Positions 50,358 to 59,007 of a stretch of 64,000 nucleotides of DNA are shown here, one piece after another. Position 1 is the first letter of the stretch. Each line of letters starts with the position of its first letter. The position numbers and the translations under genes are program-made. Source of the stretch: CAVPTL01 sp963729195 (GTDB lineage Bacteria > Actinomycetota > Thermoleophilia > Gaiellales > JAICJC01); contig CAVSNF010000022.1 of assembly GCA_963729195.1 (NCBI GenBank), positions 248,001 to 312,000 of the forward strand, in the 5' to 3' direction. The notes under the pieces were generated by a model. The model ran no database searches. It was not told the origin of the DNA and worked only from the letters and a program-made list of their open reading frames with translations.

Positions 50358-51187
50358 GTGTGGACCTCCAGGGCGATGTCCAGCGCGGACACCGAATGAG
50401 TCAGGGCGCCGATCGAGATCGCATCCACACCGGTGGCGGCGACTTCGGCGATGGTGTCGAGGGTGATCCCACCCGAAGCTTCGAGTCGTGCCCGACCCGC
50501 GGTTTCCCGCACCGCCTCGCGCAACGTGGCGGGTGGCATGTTGTCGAGCAGCACGACGTCGGCACCGGTGAGGAGTGCATCATCCAGCTGATCCAGTGTG
50601 TCCACCTCGATTTCGATCGACACGCCGGGATTGTTTTTGAGTACGGCCGCGACCGCGGCGTCGATTCCGCCGGCGATCGCGATGTGGTTGTCCTTGATCA
50701 GCACCGCGTCGAAGAGACCGAAGCGATGGTTGGTACCGCCGCCGCAGCGCACGGCGTGGCGGTCGAGCAGCCGCAGGCCGGGGGCGGTCTTGCGGGTGTC
50801 CAGCAGTTCGACATCGGTGCCGGCGATCGCGTCGGCGTAGGCGCGCGTCGCGGTGGCGATCCCCGACGCCCGCTGCAACAGGTTGAGCGCCAGCCGCTCG
50901 CCGGTGAGGATCGCCCGGGCGTTACCCTCGAGCGTGGCCACGACCGTGGGAGCCTCGGCGATCCGGTCGCCGTCCTCAGCTCGGTACTCCACCTCGATCG
51001 CGGGATCGAGCGCCTTGAACACCTCGACGGCAAACTCCAGGCCGCACACCACGCCCGGCTCGCGCACCACGATGTCGGCGGTCGCCTGCAGGTCTTCCGA
51101 GACGATCGCATCGGTGGTGATGTCGCCGGCTCCCACATCCTCGGCCAGCCCCGCGGCGATCAGTGCGTGGTCTGCAGCGTTGCGCAC
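50345..51187 (-). CDS. nadC: Nicotinate-nucleotide pyrophosphorylase (quinolinate phosphoribosyltransferase)
   Basis: Makes nicotinate mononucleotide from quinolinate and PRPP. 280 residues: AEDVGAGDITTDAIV near the start, GVVCGLEFAVEVF, ERLALNLLQRASGIAT, DTRKTAPGLRLLDRHAVRCGGGTNHRFGL (the active-site stretch), KDNHI, EIEVDTLDQLDDAL, and LEASGGITLDTI. GTG at 51187 gives 28 bp overlap with nadB. Intact frame. Confidence 0.94.
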   Translation of the reverse strand: MRNAADHALIAAGLAEDVGAGDITTDAIVSEDLQATADIVVREPGVVCGLEFAVEVFKALDPAIEVEYRAEDGDRIAEAPTVVATLEGNARAILTGERLALNLLQRASGIATATRAYADAIAGTDVELLDTRKTAPGLRLLDRHAVRCGGGTNHRFGLFDAVLIKDNHIAIAGGIDAAVAAVLKNNPGVSIEIEVDTLDQLDDALLTGADVVLLDNMPPATLREAVRETAGRARLEASGGITLDTIAEVAATGVDAISIGALTHSVSALDIALEVHTCQP

Positions 51188-52622
51188 GCAGGCTCCTGGT
51201 CGCCGCGGATGTGTGACCCGACGCTGTCGCGGCGGGCGAGGGCCGCGCGGGCGATCTCGGACGACACCGTCACCGGATTCGAGGCCGGCTGCAGCTCGAG
51301 CCAGCCCAGCAGCCGTTCCAGACCGTCTGCCGACCGCGTCGGCCCGGCGTCCTGCCACATTCTCCTTCGCAGTTCGGTCAGCGGCGCGCGGGCGTTTGGT
51401 CGCAGCGGCGGCGGCGCGTCGACATCGGGCCGGTCGGCGTCGAGTCCGGCCGATACAGCTCGGTGCGAGAACACAAAGCATTCGAGCAGCGAATTCGAGG
51501 CAAGCCGATTGGCGCCGTGGGCGCCGGTGCATGCGCACTCGCCGGTGGCGAACAGACCTGCCAGCGAGGTCGCCCCATCGAGGTCGGTGGCGATCCCGCC
51601 CATCAGATAGTGCGCCGCCGGGGCGACCGGGATGGGATCGCTGGTGAGGTCGAGCCCCACGTCTCGCGCAGCCCTCCACCAGATTTGGGAAATGCGAGCG
51701 AGTCCGGCTGGGATCGAGGTGCGCCAGCGTCAGGTAGCTGTTGAGACCGATCTGCGTGCGGGCATGAATCGCGGATGCCACCACATCCCGCGGTGCCAGC
51801 TCCGCGTCGGGATGAATCTCGAGCATGAATCGCCGGCCGTCCTCGTCGACCAGCAGCGCTCCGTCTCCTCGCACCGCCTCGGAGATCAAGAACGCCCGCT
51901 CGCCGATGGCCAGGGCGGTGGGGTGAAACTGGACGAACTCCATATCGGCCACGGCCGCTCCGGCGTCGATGGCGATGGCGATTCCGTCGCCGGTTGCTCC
52001 CGGCGGGTTGGTCGTGCGCTGGTACAGCGCCCCTGCACCGCCGGTCGCCATCAGCGTCATCGGTGCCCGCACGTCCAGCAACTCGTCGCAGTGCAGCACC
52101 CATGCGCCGCCGCAGCCGTCTCCGTCGGAGATCAGGCCGATGGCGGCGGCGTGCTCCAGCACATGGATCCGCGGTTGTGCCCGGACGCGGCCGATCAGCT
52201 GCTCGGCGATTGCCGCGCCGGTGGCGCTACCGCCGGCGTGCAGGATCCGGTTTCGGCTGTGACCGCCCTCTCGGCCCAGCTCGTACCGGCCATCCGGGGC
52301 GCGATCGAACCTCACTCCGAGCCGTTCCAGGTCGCCGATGCGGTCGATTCCTTCGGTCACCAGCACGCCTGACAGCCGCGGGGTCGCACAGGCCGCGTCC
52401 GGCCGTGACGGTGTCGGCGAAGTGCTGGTCGGGTGAGTCGCCCGGGCCGATCGCCGATGCGATCCCGCCCTGTGCCATGAACGAGTTGGAGGTGCGCAGC
52501 GAGCCCTTGGTGATCAGGGTGACGGTGGCCCCCCGATCGGCGGCATGCAGTGCGGCGTAGAGACCCGCCAGGCCTGCGCCGATGATCGCGACGTGCGGGC
52601 GGGTGGGGGTCGTGCGAAGCAT
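51160..52622 (-). CDS. nadB: L-aspartate oxidase (two frame breaks)
   Basis: FAD enzyme that oxidises aspartate to iminoaspartate, the first step of NAD synthesis. It starts with the dinucleotide motif VAIIGAGLAGLYAALHAADRG, then TSNSFMAQGGIASAI, GREGGHSRNRILHAGG, MATGGAGALYQRTTNP, EFVQFHPTAL, then VAPAAHYLMGGIATD and TGECACTGAHGANRLASNSLLE. Breaks: an extra base near 52385 and an extra G near 51690 (GGGG for GGG), joining EGCARRG to LDLTSDPIPV. ATG 52622. Head of the nadB-nadC-nadA-exporter operon. Confidence 0.93.
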
Positions 52623-52660
52623 CGCCGGGGGATAATAGCCGAGGTGACTAGAACATGTCG

Positions 52661-52687
52661 GGGAATGTGTGCCCCACCCCGCGCGTT
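52661..52687 (+). promoter_or_regulatory. SigR-type promoter (GGGAAT-N18-GTT)
   Basis: GGGAAT at 52661-52666 and GTT at 52685-52687, separated by exactly 18 nt. This is the consensus recognised by SigR-type oxidative-stress sigma factors in actinobacteria (GGAAT-N18/19-GTT, established knowledge). It lies 43 nt upstream of the GTG of a SigR-like sigma gene, so autoregulation is likely. Confidence 0.65.
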
Positions 52688-52729
52688 CACATACATGGAA
52701 TGTTGCTGACAACTGATACGCTCGTTTTT

Positions 52730-53335
52730 GTGGCCGAGGATCTCGATCAGACCCAGGGCGCTCCAGGTCTCGTCCAGGCGCGGGAGGCGCGCGACCGCGC
52801 TCGCTTCGAGGAGGAGGCGCTCACGCACGCCGATCAGCTGTACCGGATCGCGCTGCGTCTGACCGGCTCGCCCACCGCTGCCGAAGACCTCGTGCAGGAG
52901 GCCTACCTGCGCGCGTTTCGGTCGTGGCGCAGCTTCACCCCCGGCACCAACCTGGCCGCGTGGCTGGCGACGATCCTTCGCAACGTCAATCTGGACGCCG
53001 TGCGCAAGCAGAACCGCCGGCCCAGGCAGGAGTCGATCGACGAGCAGGGTGACTACTACCTGTACAACCGCCTGTCCGAGGCGCCGGAGCAGCCCCAGGA
53101 CGAGGTGCTCGACCGGCTTGGCGGCGCGGGCGCGATCGTCGATTCGATGGCGGATCTGCCTCCGGCATTTCGGGAGGTGGTGGTGCTGGTGGACATCGGT
53201 GAGTTTTCCTACGCCGACGCCGCTGGGATTCTGGGCGTGCCGATCGGCACTGTCATGTCTCGCCTGTATCGCGGGCGGCGCCTGCTCAAGCAGGCGCTGG
53301 CCGACCGGGCACCGGCGCAGGAGCCGACCACGTGA
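52730..53335 (+). CDS. SigR-like ECF sigma factor
   Basis: ECF sigma factor similar to SigR of thiol-oxidative stress. Region 2: ADQLYRIALRLTGSPTAAEDLVQEAYLRAFRSWRSF and GTNLAAWLATILRNVNLDAVRK; region 4: VLVDIGEFSYADAAGILGVPIGTVMSRLYRGRRLLKQAL. GTG 52730 gives about 201 residues. The frame is open to ATGs at 52700 and 52655, but the promoter-like GGGAAT-N18-GTT lies within that extension. The stop overlaps a zinc anti-sigma gene, as in sigR-rsrA. Intact frame. Confidence 0.88.
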   Translation: MAEDLDQTQGAPGLVQAREARDRARFEEEALTHADQLYRIALRLTGSPTAAEDLVQEAYLRAFRSWRSFTPGTNLAAWLATILRNVNLDAVRKQNRRPRQESIDEQGDYYLYNRLSEAPEQPQDEVLDRLGGAGAIVDSMADLPPAFREVVVLVDIGEFSYADAAGILGVPIGTVMSRLYRGRRLLKQALADRAPAQEPTT

Positions 53336-53585
53336 GCGCCGATCCCAGGAGCGCTGAGGCCTGTCGCGGAGCTGAGCACATGCTTCAGCCGTATCTCGAT
53401 CGCGCTCTGACCGAGAAGGAAGTCTCGACGGTCGACATCCACCTGCGTGAGTGCAGCTACTGCAACGACCGGTACGTGTTCGAGCGAAACCTGCGGGCCA
53501 CGGTCAAGACCTGTTGCTGCCAGGACCCGGCGCCGGCGGGCTGGTCGACCGGCTGCGGCTGCGCTGCTGCGGTCAGGACGAGTAG
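53332..53585 (+). CDS. Zinc-binding anti-sigma factor, RsrA-like (frame break)
   Basis: About 84-residue ZAS-type anti-sigma. The zinc/redox motif is HLRECSYCNDRY (H-x3-C-x2-C) near residue 40, preceded by CRGAEHMLQPYLDRALTEKE and followed by ERNLRATVKTCC. Near 53540 one G seems missing (GCGGGCTGG for GCGGGGCTGG); repair gives GLVDRLRLRCCGQDE and a stop at 53583. The GTG overlaps the sigma-factor stop. Under oxidation such proteins release the sigma factor. The end overlaps the convergent nucleotidyltransferase by 13 bp. Confidence 0.8.
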
Positions 53586-54111
53586 TCGATATCTCCCGGC
53601 GGGTCGAGGTCGGAGCAGTCGACCGCCTCCCACTCAAGCGCCCTGCCCGGAGTCTCACCGTCGGCGGGAAGCTAGCGGCCAGACAGCGCGGGGCAGCACC
53701 ACCGGGTGCGACCGTCCTTCGCCGTAGTCGGCTGCCAGCACGGCCTGCGGTCGCTGCACGTGTGCCTCCCGCAGCCGCGCGATCGCGGCCGGCGTCAGAC
53801 CGGGGCCGTCGCCCAGCACCACCATGGCGGCGTCGATCTCGGGCCCCAGCCGCGTCCAACCCGCACCGCAGCGACGCCGCCTGGCCATCAGCCCAGTTCG
53901 GGCACACCACCACCCGGCTCTCGCCCAGCTCGACCGCCTCGCGCACCTGCTCGGCGCGGGCGCCGAGCACCACCACCAGATCGTCAAGGGCCGCGCTTGC
54001 AACCGTGGCCACGACTCGCTCGAGCATCGCCCGCCCGGCGACCGGGTGCAGCTGCTTGACCCCGTCGTAGCGGCTTCCCCGGCCGGCGGCGAGCACGATC
54101 GCGGCGATCAC
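53573..54111 (-). CDS. MobA-like NTP transferase (two frame breaks)
   Basis: Nucleotidyltransferase of the MobA/CoxC-like family that transfers NMP to molybdenum cofactor or a sugar. It starts IAAIVLAAGRGSRYDGVKQLHPVAGRAMLERVV, the standard nucleotide loop and KQL(L)P motif, then VVVLGARAEQVREAVE, WADGQAASLRCGLDAAG. After an extra base near 53868 it continues PEIDAAMVVLGDGPGLTP and YGEGRSHPVVLPRA, and after another near 53685 GETPGRALEWEAVDC...GDIDYSS. About 179 residues, slightly short. GTG 54111 overlaps the upstream amidohydrolase. Function inferred only from fold. Confidence 0.75.
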
Positions 54112-55265
54112 GGCGTGTCGAGAATCGCGAGCGCGACCTGCAGCAGGCGCATGGCGGAGCGCAGGTAGGGCCGCTGATCGGCGGCCTCTTCGTGCGTCAT
54201 GCCCTCGTCCCACAGCTGCTGGGCCGCTGCGATCAACTCGGCCACGTCGGCCAGCTCGGGGCTGCCGTCCACGTCGCAGGCGCGCAGCGCGAGCCCCAGG
54301 GCGCCGGGGATGTCGGGCTGGGCGAGCCACAGCAGCGCGGTGGTGGTCACGATGTAGTCGGAGATGCGACGGTGCTGGTACGACTCGGTCTTGGTGGCTG
54401 AGGCCAACGGCGGGGAAAGCGTGGCGGCTGTTTCGCCACGCGAGACGCGCTCGGCGTTTCCCCAGAACATGGCGCGAATGCTGGTCGTCGCGTGGCTCCG
54501 ACCGCGCGGCAGGCGTGGGTCAGCTGGATGATGCAGCTGGCCGGCTGTCCGTAGGGCAGGTCGCTGGCCCACAGCACCTGCTCGGGGGCGGCGGTCGCCA
54601 GCAGCGCCCGCAGGTCGGTGGTCGACCAGACCGACGTGTCGTACACGACGTTGGGGTGGTTTCGCAGCGTGCGGCCGATGTGCTGGAGGTCGGCGATGGC
54701 GCGCGTGGGCCAGGATCAGCTGGGCGCCGGGGTGGCGCTCGACCAGGTGGCCGCAGGTCGTCGGCGATCGGCGGGCAGGCCGCGGCCGGCGTGGATCAGG
54801 ATCGGCACCGAGCGTTCGGCCGCCAGGCTGAACACCGGGTCGAGGCCGCGCTCGCCGAAGTCGAACTTCTGTGCGCGCGGGTGCAGCTTGATTCCCCGGG
54901 CGCCGCGGTCGAGGCAGCGCACCGCCTCGGCGATCGGGTCGTCGCTGAGGTCGAGCCGGCAGAACGGCACCAGCCGTTCCGGCGCGGCTGTCGCCCAGTC
55001 CAGCACGCGGTCGTTCGGCACGCGGTAGTTGGGCACCCGCTCGGGATCGTTCAGCGGGAAGGTGAAGGCCCGGTCGACGCGGTCGGCGTCCATCACCTCG
55101 AGCAGCTGCTCGGGAGTCTGGCGGGCATAGCCGTCCTCGTCCACGCCCAGGTGGGTGTGCGCGTCCCACACCTGCAGGTCACCGGGCAGGCTCGCCCAGG
55201 CCGCGTCCAGGTGGCGGCGAAACAGCTGCGTCGAAGTGGTCGGACTGTCAGCGCCGCCGCCTCAC
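54108..55265 (-). CDS. Amidohydrolase-family metal-dependent hydrolase (several frame breaks)
   Basis: TIM-barrel amidohydrolase of the amidohydro_2 type. N-terminal VWDAHTHLGVDEDGY holds the metal HxH; later RGIKLHPRAQKFDFGE, SVPILIHAGRG, QLILAHARIADLQHI, NVVYDTSVWS and VLWASDLPYGQP give the remaining barrel strands with His and Asp ligands. The first clear start, GTG 55171, would cut off conserved LFRRHLDAAWASLPGDLQ. GTG 55265, overlapping the M16 stop, is preferred, with an extra base near 55252. Further breaks lie near 54775, 54765, 54705 and 54500. Substrate unknown. Confidence 0.72.
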
Positions 55266-56524
55266 GCCGCCAGGAGCTCCAGGAACCGGTTCTCGTCGTC
55301 GAACGGGCCGACCAGGCCGAAGTTGAGACTGTCGTTGACCATGATCTGCTGGGCCACTCGCTGGACGTCGGCGGCGGTGACCGACTCGATCCCGTCCAGG
55401 ATCTCGCTCGGCTCGGCCAGTTGGTTTTCGAGCACCTCGCGGCGCAGCCCAAAGGTGATCAGGCCGCGCGAGTCCTCGAGCTGCAGCACCATGCGGCCCT
55501 TGAGGTAGTTCTTGACCCGCCGCAGCTCCTCATCGGTGACCGGCTCGGCCGCGATCGCTCGGAACTCCTTGAGGATGGTGGTGACGGCGAGGTCGATCCG
55601 GTCGGTATCCACGCCCGCCTGGGAGAACAGCGTGCCGGTGTCGTTGTAGGAGGCGTGGTGGGCGAACACGTAATAGGCCAGACCATTTCGCTCGCGCACC
55701 TCGGTGAAGAGCCGCGAAGACATGCCTCCGCCGAGCACCGCGCCCAGCACCTGCATGGCGTAGCGGTCGGGGTGGGTGGTCTGGATGCCGCGCACTCCCA
55801 GCCGCAGGTGGGCCTGGTCGGAGTCGCGGGTGTCGAGGCTGACCCGGGGCGCGGTCTGGACTGCCTGATCGGGCTCGGGCTCGCCCGAGGGGCGATCGAC
55901 GAGGTGGCCGAACTGGGCGGCGACTTCGTCCACGAAGCTCTCGTCGACGGCGCCGGCTGCGCCCACCACCAGCCGCCGCGGCGTGTACCAGGCGTCCAGG
56001 TAGTCGAGGAACGTCTGGCGGCCGGCCGCCCGGATCGTCTCCTTGGTGCCGATGATGTCCCAGCCCAGCGGCTGGTCGCCGAACAGCAGGTGGTCGTACA
56101 CGCTGTCCACGTGGTCGCGGGGCGTGTCGACGTACATGTTCAGCTCTTCGATGATGACGCCCTTCTCCCGCTCGACCTCATCAGGGTCGAACTTGGAGCT
56201 CAGCAGCTGGTCGGCCAGTACATCCAGCGCCAGCTGGCGATGCTCGGCGGCGCACTTGATGTAGTAGCCGGTGTACTCCTTGCCGGTGAAGGCGTTGAAC
56301 TCGCCGCCGATGCCGTCGACCTCTGCCGAGATGTCCTTGGCGGTGGGGCGTTTCTCGGTGCCCTTGAAGAACATGTGCTCGGCGAAGTGGGCGATGCCGC
56401 TGGTCGGCCGTGTCTCGTAGCGGCTGCCGGCGGCGACCATCACCATCACGGCGACGGACTGTGACTGCGGCTGGGGCGCGGTGACGACACGCAGCCCATT
56501 GGGAAGGGTGGTCTTTGTGAACAT
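55262..56524 (-). CDS. M16-family zinc metallopeptidase
   Basis: Pitrilysin/processing-peptidase-like protease of 420 residues. The inverted zinc motif is in IAHFAEHMFFKGTEKRP (HxxEH) near residue 45, with the third ligand Glu in REKGVIIEELNMYVD near 120. The second half has MQVLGAVLGGGMSSRLFTEVRERNGLAYYV, the conserved R-x-Y region. ATG 56524 is chosen at MFTKTTLPNGLRVV, the usual family opening; the longer frame runs into the REP palindrome. Intact frame. No signal peptide, so it is probably cytoplasmic. Confidence 0.93.
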   Translation of the reverse strand: MFTKTTLPNGLRVVTAPQPQSQSVAVMVMVAAGSRYETRPTSGIAHFAEHMFFKGTEKRPTAKDISAEVDGIGGEFNAFTGKEYTGYYIKCAAEHRQLALDVLADQLLSSKFDPDEVEREKGVIIEELNMYVDTPRDHVDSVYDHLLFGDQPLGWDIIGTKETIRAAGRQTFLDYLDAWYTPRRLVVGAAGAVDESFVDEVAAQFGHLVDRPSGEPEPDQAVQTAPRVSLDTRDSDQAHLRLGVRGIQTTHPDRYAMQVLGAVLGGGMSSRLFTEVRERNGLAYYVFAHHASYNDTGTLFSQAGVDTDRIDLAVTTILKEFRAIAAEPVTDEELRRVKNYLKGRMVLQLEDSRGLITFGLRREVLENQLAEPSEILDGIESVTAADVQRVAQQIMVNDSLNFGLVGPFDDENRFLELLAA

Positions 56525-56564
56525 CGGCGTATCGTACTCGCGCCCCGCCACCGCCCCACCGCAG

Positions 56565-56595
56565 TGAATAAAAGGTGCCAGGCACCTTGTATTCA
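56565..56595. repeat. REP-like palindrome, type B, imperfect
   Basis: 31-nt palindrome TGAATAAAAGGTGCC-A-GGCACCTTGTATTCA with one mismatch. It is the only copy in a divergent spacer (M16 peptidase and nucS starts), so it cannot be a terminator for either gene. Confidence 0.8.
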
Positions 56596-56637
56596 TGGGA
56601 CTGCGCACGTCGCGCGATACCGGATACCCTCACCAAC

Positions 56638-57304
56638 GTGAGAATCCTGGTTGCTCGCTGCGAGATCGCCTACCACGGCCGCGCCACCACCCGGCTGGGC
56701 GTCGGGCGACAGGGTGATCATGTTCAAGGACGACGGCAGCCTGTGCGTGCACACCGACCGCGGCTACAAGCCGCTCAACTACATGGCCGGCCCGACCACG
56801 GTGCGGGAGGAGGGGGACGTCATCCGGGTGTACCGGGCGGCCTCGGACGAGACGCTTGTGATCGTGGTGCTGGAGGTGCACTCCGACTCCCAGCTCGGCC
56901 TGGCCGACGAGGCCGTGCTGGAACGCGAGGACGCCGAGCTGCAGATCCACCGGCTGCTCGAGCATGCGCCCGAGACGATCGAGCCGGGCCTCGTGGTGCT
57001 CGACCGGGAGCGGTTCACCGATACCGGCCCGATCGACCTCTTCTGCCGCGACGCCGAGGGTCGCACGGTGGTGGTTGAGGTGAAGCGCACGCGGGCTGTG
57101 GCCGCCCACGTCGAGCAGCTCACCCGGTATTGCGAGCGGGTCGACCTCGACCCGGCCCATCGCCCTTGCCGGGGCATCCTGGTGGCGCCGGAGATCGCGC
57201 CGCAGGCCCAGGTGATGTGCGAGGCTCGCGGCTACGCATTCGTGACGCTGGACTTCGACGTGCTCAAGGGCGAGGTCGCCCCGGAGCTCACCCTGTTCGA
57301 GTGA
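56638..57304 (+). CDS. nucS: Endonuclease NucS/EndoMS (frame break)
   Basis: Mismatch-specific endonuclease that serves mismatch repair in actinobacteria lacking MutS/MutL. The N-terminus RILVARCEIAYHGRATTRLG is in frame with GTG 56638. After one extra base near 56700 it continues SGDRVIMFKDDGSLCVHTDRGYKPLNYM. The nuclease core is TGPIDLFCRDAEGRTVVVEVKRTRA (Asp and E-x-K), followed by QLTRYCERV and GILVAPEIAPQAQ. About 221 residues, typical. Confidence 0.92.
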
Positions 57305-57305
57305 C

Positions 57306-57938
57306 TTAGCCCGCCGCCGGGAAGAGATCGTGGGCCGCAGCACGCACGTGTTCGGCCACCTGCTCGGGGGTCACGTCGCCGCCGTACATGCCGCCGGCGT
57401 CTGCGCCCATCAGCGCCATCATCACCGCGCCGATCGATGCAGCCATCCGCACCCGCTGGTCGAGTGAGATCGCCGGGTTGGCCAGGAAGCGGCGGAACCG
57501 CTCCTCCATGTCCTCGTTTTCGGCTTCGTGCCGTTCGTTGCCCTCGAGCGTCCTGAACGCGTTCTGGTTTCGCTGGTGCAGCAGGAACAGGTCGCGGTTG
57601 GCCAGCACCTCGTCGATGAACCGGTCGAGGATCACCGGCCAGGCCGTCACCACCGCGCCGTCACTGCCCACCGCGTCGAGCTGGTCAAGAGCATCTCGGC
57701 CGAGTGCGTGCAGCCGCAGATGCAGCTCCAGGAGGATGTCCTCCTTACTGCGGAAGTGGTAATAGAGCGCCGCCTTGGTCACGCCCAGCCGCTCGGCGAT
57801 CTCGCGCAGCGACGTCTTGTCGTAGCCCTGCTCATTGAACAGCTCCAGGGCCACATCCAGGATTCGCTCACGGGTCTCTCCGCGCGGTGCGCGCTTGGTG
57901 GGTGGGGGCTGGGTCACGGCGTGGGGAGAGTTTCGCAT
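57306..57938 (-). CDS. TetR-family repressor of the adjacent ABC exporter
   Basis: 210-residue regulator. The N-terminal HTH is RERILDVALELFNEQGYDKTSLREIAERLGVTKAALYYHFRSKEDIL (about residues 22-68), a very typical TetR domain. The C-terminal ligand-binding part starts after LLELHLRLHALG. It is divergent from a drug-type ABC exporter, with two 19-bp similar sites in the 82-bp spacer, so it most likely represses the exporter and itself. Its stop nearly touches that of nucS. Intact frame; inducer unknown. Confidence 0.9.
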   Translation of the reverse strand: MRNSPHAVTQPPPTKRAPRGETRERILDVALELFNEQGYDKTSLREIAERLGVTKAALYYHFRSKEDILLELHLRLHALGRDALDQLDAVGSDGAVVTAWPVILDRFIDEVLANRDLFLLHQRNQNAFRTLEGNERHEAENEDMEERFRRFLANPAISLDQRVRMAASIGAVMMALMGADAGGMYGGDVTPEQVAEHVRAAAHDLFPAAG

Positions 57939-57948
57939 ACTTCAGAGT

Positions 57949-58011
57949 TTACTTGACGACCGGTAAGTTTCCAGCTACGGTTCGTGGCATACTAACTAGC
58001 CGACCGGTAAG
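57949..58011. promoter_or_regulatory. Two operator-like 19-bp repeats between tetR and ABC exporter
   Basis: TTACTTGACGACCGGTAAG at 57949-57967 and TAACTAGCCGACCGGTAAG at 57993-58011 agree at 16 of 19 positions. Each has inverted ends (TTAC/TAAC against GGTAAG). Their spacing is 44 bp, about four helical turns. The second ends 9 nt before the exporter ATG. Probable TetR operators. Confidence 0.65.
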
Positions 58012-58020
58012 GAAGAATGT

Positions 58021-59007
58021 ATGACGAACTCCCCGATGATCGAAGCCGAGGGACTGGTCAAGCGATTTGGCTCGACCCTGGCACTCAACGGACTTGACCT
58101 GACCGTACCTCAGGGCGCGATTCTGGGCGTGCTCGGCCCCAACGGCGCTGGTAAGACCACCGCTGTGCGGGTGCTGACCACGCTCGCCGTGCCGGATCAG
58201 GGCAGTGCCCGCGTGAACGGCCTCGATGTCGTGGGCGACGCGCTGGCGGTGCGGCGTTTGATTGGCGTGACCGGCCAGGATGCGACGCTCGACGTGGTAC
58301 TCAGCGGCCGCCAGAATCTGGTGATGGTGGGCCGGCTGGGCGGGCTGCGCAGGGCCGCCGCCCGCGTCCGGGCGCAGGAGTTGCTCGAGCGGTTCGAGCT
58401 GGTCGACGCCGCCGACCGCGAGCTGCGGGGCTACTCAGGCGGCATGCGCCGACGCATCGACCTGGCCGCCAGCCTCATGACCCGTCCGCAGGTGCTGTTC
58501 CTGGACGAGCCCACCACCGGGCTCGATCCCACCAGCCGGGTGCGCATGTGGGGCATCATCCGCGAGCTGGTGAGCGACGGCGTCACCCTGCTTCTGACCA
58601 CCCAGTATCTGGATGAGGCAGACGAGCTGGCCGACTCGATCGTGGTCGTCGACCACGGCCGCGCGATCGCCACCGGCACCGCTGCCGATCTCAAGGCCCA
58701 GGTGGGCGGCGCCCGCCTCGACATCATGCTGACCGAGCCGCACGCCGAGGCGGCGTCGGCGGCGCTGCGCTCGCTGGTTGCCGGCGAGGTGCACGTGAGC
58801 CGAGACGGCCGTCGCTTGCGGGCTCCGGTCGAGAACGTCCCCGGCCTCGCCACCGAGGTGGTGCGGGCGCTCGACCGCGCCGACGTCACCATCGACCAGG
58901 TCGACATTCACCAGCCGTCGCTCGATGACGTGTTCTTCGCGCTCACCGGCCATGCCGGCGAGCCGTCTACCGAGTCCACCTACGAGATGGAGGCCGTGTC
59001 CGCATGA
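58021..59007 (+). CDS. ABC-2 type exporter ATPase (DrrA-like)
   Basis: ATPase of a multidrug/antibiotic-type exporter. 328 residues: GLVKRFGSTLALNGLDLTV, Walker A GVLGPNGAGKTTAVRVL near residue 40, signature LRGYSGGMRRRIDLAASLM near 136, Walker B VLFLDEPTTGLDPTSR, and H-loop LLLTTQYLDEADELAD. The C-terminal regulatory part ends DVFFALTGHAGE, as in the DrrA group. The ATG follows GGAAG and the operator. It overlaps the permease gene by 4 bp. Confidence 0.92.
   Translation: MTNSPMIEAEGLVKRFGSTLALNGLDLTVPQGAILGVLGPNGAGKTTAVRVLTTLAVPDQGSARVNGLDVVGDALAVRRLIGVTGQDATLDVVLSGRQNLVMVGRLGGLRRAAARVRAQELLERFELVDAADRELRGYSGGMRRRIDLAASLMTRPQVLFLDEPTTGLDPTSRVRMWGIIRELVSDGVTLLLTTQYLDEADELADSIVVVDHGRAIATGTAADLKAQVGGARLDIMLTEPHAEAASAALRSLVAGEVHVSRDGRRLRAPVENVPGLATEVVRALDRADVTIDQVDIHQPSLDDVFFALTGHAGEPSTESTYEMEAVSA

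Noticed and set aside
54515..56464. 649-codon plus-strand ORF opposite the amidohydrolase and M16 peptidase
   Set aside because: Antisense shadow: no ribosome binding site, odd composition, and it spans two real genes.
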